From contig JBKGYK010000006.1 in assembly GCA_046546095.1 (NCBI GenBank), positions 1 to 56,744 on the forward strand: a DNA stretch of 56,744 nt. The letters are read 5' to 3'. Origin of the DNA: JAQIBY01 sp046546095 (GTDB lineage: Bacteria > Bacteroidota > Bacteroidia > Bacteroidales > ML635J-15). The notes under the pieces were generated by a model that made no database searches, was not told the origin of the DNA, and saw nothing but the letters and a program-made list of their open reading frames with translations. Within the stretch, counting starts at the first letter, position 1, and each line of letters begins with the position of its first letter. Of the stretch, positions 54,306 through 56,744 are shown one piece after another. The position numbers and the translations under genes were made by a program.

Positions 54306-54992
54306 CTACTTGTCTTTGTTGCTCTTACGTGTCAACACTTCGTCAATCATGCCGTAGCTTTTGGCTTCTTCAGCAGTCATCCAATAATCACGGTCTGAGT
54401 CTTTCTGTACTTTTTTCAGGGTTTTGCCTGAATGCTTGGAAATAATTTCATACAACTCAGTCCGCAATTTGAGAATCTCACGGGCAGTAATTTCAATATC
54501 AGCTGCCTGTCCCTGAGCACCACCCATGGGCTGATGAATCATCACCCGTGAATGTGTAAGGGCAGTACGTTTGCCATACGTTCCGGCACTAAGCAAAACT
54601 GCACCCATGGATGCAGCCATACCTGTACAGATTGTAGCCACATCAGAGCTGATGTACTGCATGGTATCGTATATTCCCAATCCGGCATGTACGGAACCTC
54701 CGGGTGTATTGAAGTAAATCTGAATATCTTTTTCCGGATCATTGGATTCCAGGTACAGCATTTGCGCCTGAATCACGTTGGCTACGTAATCATCAATGGG
54801 TAGGCCAAGAAAGATGATGCGATCCATCATCAAGCGTGAAAACACATCCATAGTGGCAATATTCATCCGGCGTTCCTCAATAATGGTGGGAGAAATGTAG
54901 CTGGATGTAACTTTCGTGTAATCGTCCATGGCCTGAGAATTCATTCCCAGATGGCCGGTAGCGTATTTATAAAAATCATTTTTATTGTTCAT
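54306..54992 (-). CDS. clpP: ATP-dependent Clp protease proteolytic subunit ClpP
   Basis: ClpP forms the proteolytic barrel that ClpX loads. The 228-residue protein has the nucleophile S128 in GMAASMGAVLL, the catalytic H153 in VMIHQPMGG, and the aspartate of the triad in KDSDRDYWM. PGGSVHAGLGIYDTM is the conserved substrate-strand region. The N-terminal about 30 residues are a propeptide-like stretch longer than in E. coli. It starts 5 bases after tig. Confidence 0.97.
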   Translation of the reverse strand: MNNKNDFYKYATGHLGMNSQAMDDYTKVTSSYISPTIIEERRMNIATMDVFSRLMMDRIIFLGLPIDDYVANVIQAQMLYLESNDPEKDIQIYFNTPGGSVHAGLGIYDTMQYISSDVATICTGMAASMGAVLLSAGTYGKRTALTHSRVMIHQPMGGAQGQAADIEITAREILKLRTELYEIISKHSGKTLKKVQKDSDRDYWMTAEEAKSYGMIDEVLTRKSNKDK

Positions 54993-54997
54993 AGAAC

Positions 54998-56359
54998 TTA
55001 TTTTTTATCCTCAACGAGGTCTTTAAATTCATCAACAGAAACTTCTTTTTCCTCAAGTTTTACACTGTCTTTTATAACGTCCAGAACCTTGCGTTCCATT
55101 TCACGGTCGGCAATCTTACGCGCCTCATCTTCTTTCTTCAAAATCTCCCGGGCATATTTTTCCAGGTGCTCATCCGGCACATAACTCATGCCATACTGAC
55201 GGAACTGTGCTGAAGCGTATTCTTTGGCAGCTTTCAGCAGGTCATCCTCTGTCAGGTCGAGTTCGTTGTCTTTGGCAATTTTGTTTGATATCAACTGCCA
55301 TTTCATATCTTCAACAAAGCGTGGCCAGTCTTGTTCGATTTGTTCGTCGCTGAGTTCATTGTTGGTTTGTTTCAACCAGCGTTTAAGAAACGCTTCGGGC
55401 AAGTCGGGATTCACTTTTTTCAACAGTTTGTCTTTGGCATCAAGCAGGAGTTTGTACTCACTGTCGGGTATGAAATTCTGTTCTGCCTGTTCGCGAATTT
55501 TATCGCGGAATGCTTCTACGGAGTCTACTTCGCCTTCGCCAAAAACTTTATCGAACAATGCCTGATCGATTTCAGCTTCTTTAAAGGTCTGAACACCCTC
55601 AACCACAAGGCGGAACATGGTATTTTCCAGGGATTTTACATCCTCTTTTCCGATTTCCAGCATTCCGGCAACTTCGGTTTCATTGGGGAAGGCTTTCCAC
55701 ACGTCAAAGCTGATGATATCGCCAATTTTCAGACCCACAAGCTGGGACTTGATGTCTTCATCCTTGCAAAGTGAAACGGATACTTTGGCATCTTCTTTTA
55801 CAATGCCGTTTTCCAGTGGTTCCTCTTTATCGTTGAGCTGAATCATTTTCCCCATGAGATAACTTTCTTCATCGGATTCAACAGCATCCACAAGTTCGCC
55901 AAAATTCTTAGCGTAATTTTCCATGTACTCGTCAATCAACTGCTCATCGGCTTTGATTTTGTAAAAAGGAAGCTTCATGCGTTTGTTGAGCTCCACGTCA
56001 ACATCGGGATGCAGGCCCACGTCAAACTTGATGCTAAAATCGTCTTCCTTATCAAAATCGATGGTTTCCTGATCCTCTTTAGCCAAGGGTTCCCCAAGCA
56101 TTTTGAGCTCTTCGTTTTCCTGAATGTAATTGTTCAGTGCTTCTGAAATCACTTTATTCACTTCATCAAGCAGGACTGGCTGACCGTACATCTTGCGGAT
56201 CATGCCCATGGGAGCTTTTCCGGGGCGGAATCCGTCAATGTTTGCCTTTTTCCGGTAATCTTTGAGTGTTGATTCCACTCTATCGTTGTAATCTTTTTTC
56301 TCTACATCTACAGTGATTACTGCGTTGAGATCGTCAATGTTTTCTTTTGTTACTTTCAT
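54998..56359 (-). CDS. tig: Trigger factor
   Basis: Trigger factor is the chaperone that meets nascent chains at the ribosome exit. From the ATG at 56359 (MKVTKENIDDLN) it is 453 residues. The ribosome-binding loop is present as GFRPGKAPMGMI, and the C-terminal arms are long, charged helices. An open frame upstream to 56530 would add 57 residues, but these are read through the tRNA-Leu gene and its terminator and are false. It begins the conserved tig-clpP-clpX operon. Confidence 0.93.
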   Translation of the reverse strand: MKVTKENIDDLNAVITVDVEKKDYNDRVESTLKDYRKKANIDGFRPGKAPMGMIRKMYGQPVLLDEVNKVISEALNNYIQENEELKMLGEPLAKEDQETIDFDKEDDFSIKFDVGLHPDVDVELNKRMKLPFYKIKADEQLIDEYMENYAKNFGELVDAVESDEESYLMGKMIQLNDKEEPLENGIVKEDAKVSVSLCKDEDIKSQLVGLKIGDIISFDVWKAFPNETEVAGMLEIGKEDVKSLENTMFRLVVEGVQTFKEAEIDQALFDKVFGEGEVDSVEAFRDKIREQAEQNFIPDSEYKLLLDAKDKLLKKVNPDLPEAFLKRWLKQTNNELSDEQIEQDWPRFVEDMKWQLISNKIAKDNELDLTEDDLLKAAKEYASAQFRQYGMSYVPDEHLEKYAREILKKEDEARKIADREMERKVLDVIKDSVKLEEKEVSVDEFKDLVEDKK

Positions 56360-56387
56360 TCCTGAACGTTTAAATTTAAACAAGTTG

Positions 56388-56428
56388 AAAAACCGCCCTT
56401 CTCCTGCAATGAAAAAGCGACGGTTTTT
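56388..56428 (-). terminator. Hairpin after tRNA-Leu, probable terminator
   Basis: On the minus strand AAAAACCG and CGGTTTTT form the outer stem, and CTTTTTC with GAGAAGG the inner one. Five T end the structure. It lies just after the tRNA and before tig, so it would separate the two or let partial read-through pass. Confidence 0.6.
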
Positions 56429-56433
56429 GTTCG

Positions 56434-56515
56434 TGCGGATGAAGGGACTCGAACCCCCACGCCTTGCGGCACTAGATCCTAAGTCTAGCGCGTCTACCAA
56501 TTCCGCCACATCCGC
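56434..56515 (-). tRNA. tRNA-Leu (anticodon UAG)
   Basis: The 82-base gene folds as a class II tRNA. Acceptor arms are GCGGATG and CATCCGC with discriminator A, the D-arm follows (GGCGGAATTGGTAGACGC), the anticodon stem CTAGA/TCTAG holds loop CTTAGGA with anticodon TAG, a variable arm follows, and the T-arm reads GGGGGTTCGAGTCCC. CCA is not encoded. Confidence 0.97.
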
Positions 56516-56527
56516 AAAATTGTGGTG

Positions 56528-56535
56528 CAAATATA
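56528..56535 (-). promoter_or_regulatory. -7 box of the tRNA-Leu promoter
   Basis: A perfect TATATTTG on the minus strand lies 12 bases before the tRNA 5' end. No TTG at the usual -33 distance is seen. Confidence 0.45.
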
Positions 56536-56619
56536 GACAATTTTTGAAGAATTCGTATTCATTTGTTAATTAATTGATTGGTGAATCGCCATCAACGAGC
56601 CTGAGGCTTTTAGCTACGG

Positions 56620-56660
56620 TTTTTTAACCTGCCGGGTGCCTGGCACCGGCAGGTTAAAAA
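56620..56660. terminator. Strong bidirectional terminator
   Basis: TTTTTAACCTGCCGG and CCGGCAGGTTAAAAA are inverted copies, with GGTGCC/GGCACC pairing at the tip (one bulged G). It ends the leftward gene whose tail enters at 56690. Confidence 0.88.
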
Positions 56661-56689
56661 GCGGATAAGTTTCTGCAGAAGTGAATATG

Positions 56690-56744
56690 CTACTCCACAA
56701 TCACATTTGCACTGCTGATTACCACATCATTTTCGAGATAATAA
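56690..56744 (-). CDS. 3' end of an unknown leftward gene, cut by the window edge
   Basis: The minus strand reads YYLENDVVISSANVIVE and a TAG stop, with a strong terminator shortly after. The alternating pattern suits a final beta strand. Too short to name. Confidence 0.5.
   Translation of the reverse strand, partial: YYLENDVVISSANVIVE

Noticed and set aside
56360..56530. 57-residue N-terminal extension of trigger factor
   Set aside because: It begins with TTG and is translated straight through tRNA-Leu (ADVAELVDALDLGSSAARRG is a well-known false tRNA translation) and its terminator. The ATG at 56359 gives the normal N-terminus.

Overview
The window is about 57 kb of chromosome from a member of the Bacteroidota. 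Several lines of sequence evidence agree: type IX secretion (T9SS) sorting domains of both the A and B types, a gliding-type C-terminal domain, PorV/PorQ-like and FadL-like outer-membrane proteins, a TonB receptor with an N-terminal carboxypeptidase-regulatory domain, DUF2851 and DUF6702 proteins, an archaeal/eukaryal-type ProRS, futalosine-route menaquinone synthesis (MqnE) and promoters of the form TTG-N16..21-TAnnTTTG. The order within the phylum cannot be fixed from the sequence.

Layout. 1-4.4 kb: end of an unknown gene, fabI, and a two-gene operon (FAD oxidoreductase of the UDP-galactopyranose-mutase-like group, then a GT-C-like membrane protein). 4.4-5.5 kb: divergent mqnE. 5.5-13.1 kb: a tight leftward run, DUF2851 > 2TM potassium channel with RCK domains > RmlD-like reductase > DUF6702 > T9SS type B surface protein > TPR protein, mostly joined by 4-base ATGA overlaps. 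13.2-16.3 kb: a FadL/OmpP1-like porin and a very low-complexity lipoprotein. 16.4-21.9 kb: rightward proS, a conserved hypothetical, a long KamA-family radical SAM enzyme and a methyltransferase. 21.9-22.8 kb: HIT protein and greA, the latter with a terminator-like hairpin in its leader.

22.98-40.25 kb is the most unusual part: a leftward cluster of a 1218-residue TonB receptor, three giant T9SS-targeted surface proteins (1326, 1334 and 1359 residues) of one family, and a PorV-like barrel. Two of the giant genes are a tandem duplication with a similar upstream region. Their last 1095 bp read as identical while the rest has diverged, which points to recent gene conversion. I infer a dedicated cell-surface system; its substrate is unknown.

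40.3-49.7 kb: small envelope proteins, a Rieske-like lipoprotein with altered ligands, ribF-ahcY, a TlpA-like thioredoxin lipoprotein overlapping an M1 peptidase that seems to carry its own C-terminal beta-barrel, lpxH, and a secreted thioredoxin with a T9SS tail. 49.8-50.05 kb: a strongly structured non-coding element. 50.2-56.5 kb: membrane pyrophosphatase (hppA), a palindromic intergenic element, the tig-clpP-clpX operon and tRNA-Leu(UAG). The window ends in the tail of another leftward gene.

No CRISPR array, insertion sequence, phage gene or rRNA was seen. The accessory character of the window lies in the surface-protein cluster and the two non-coding elements.
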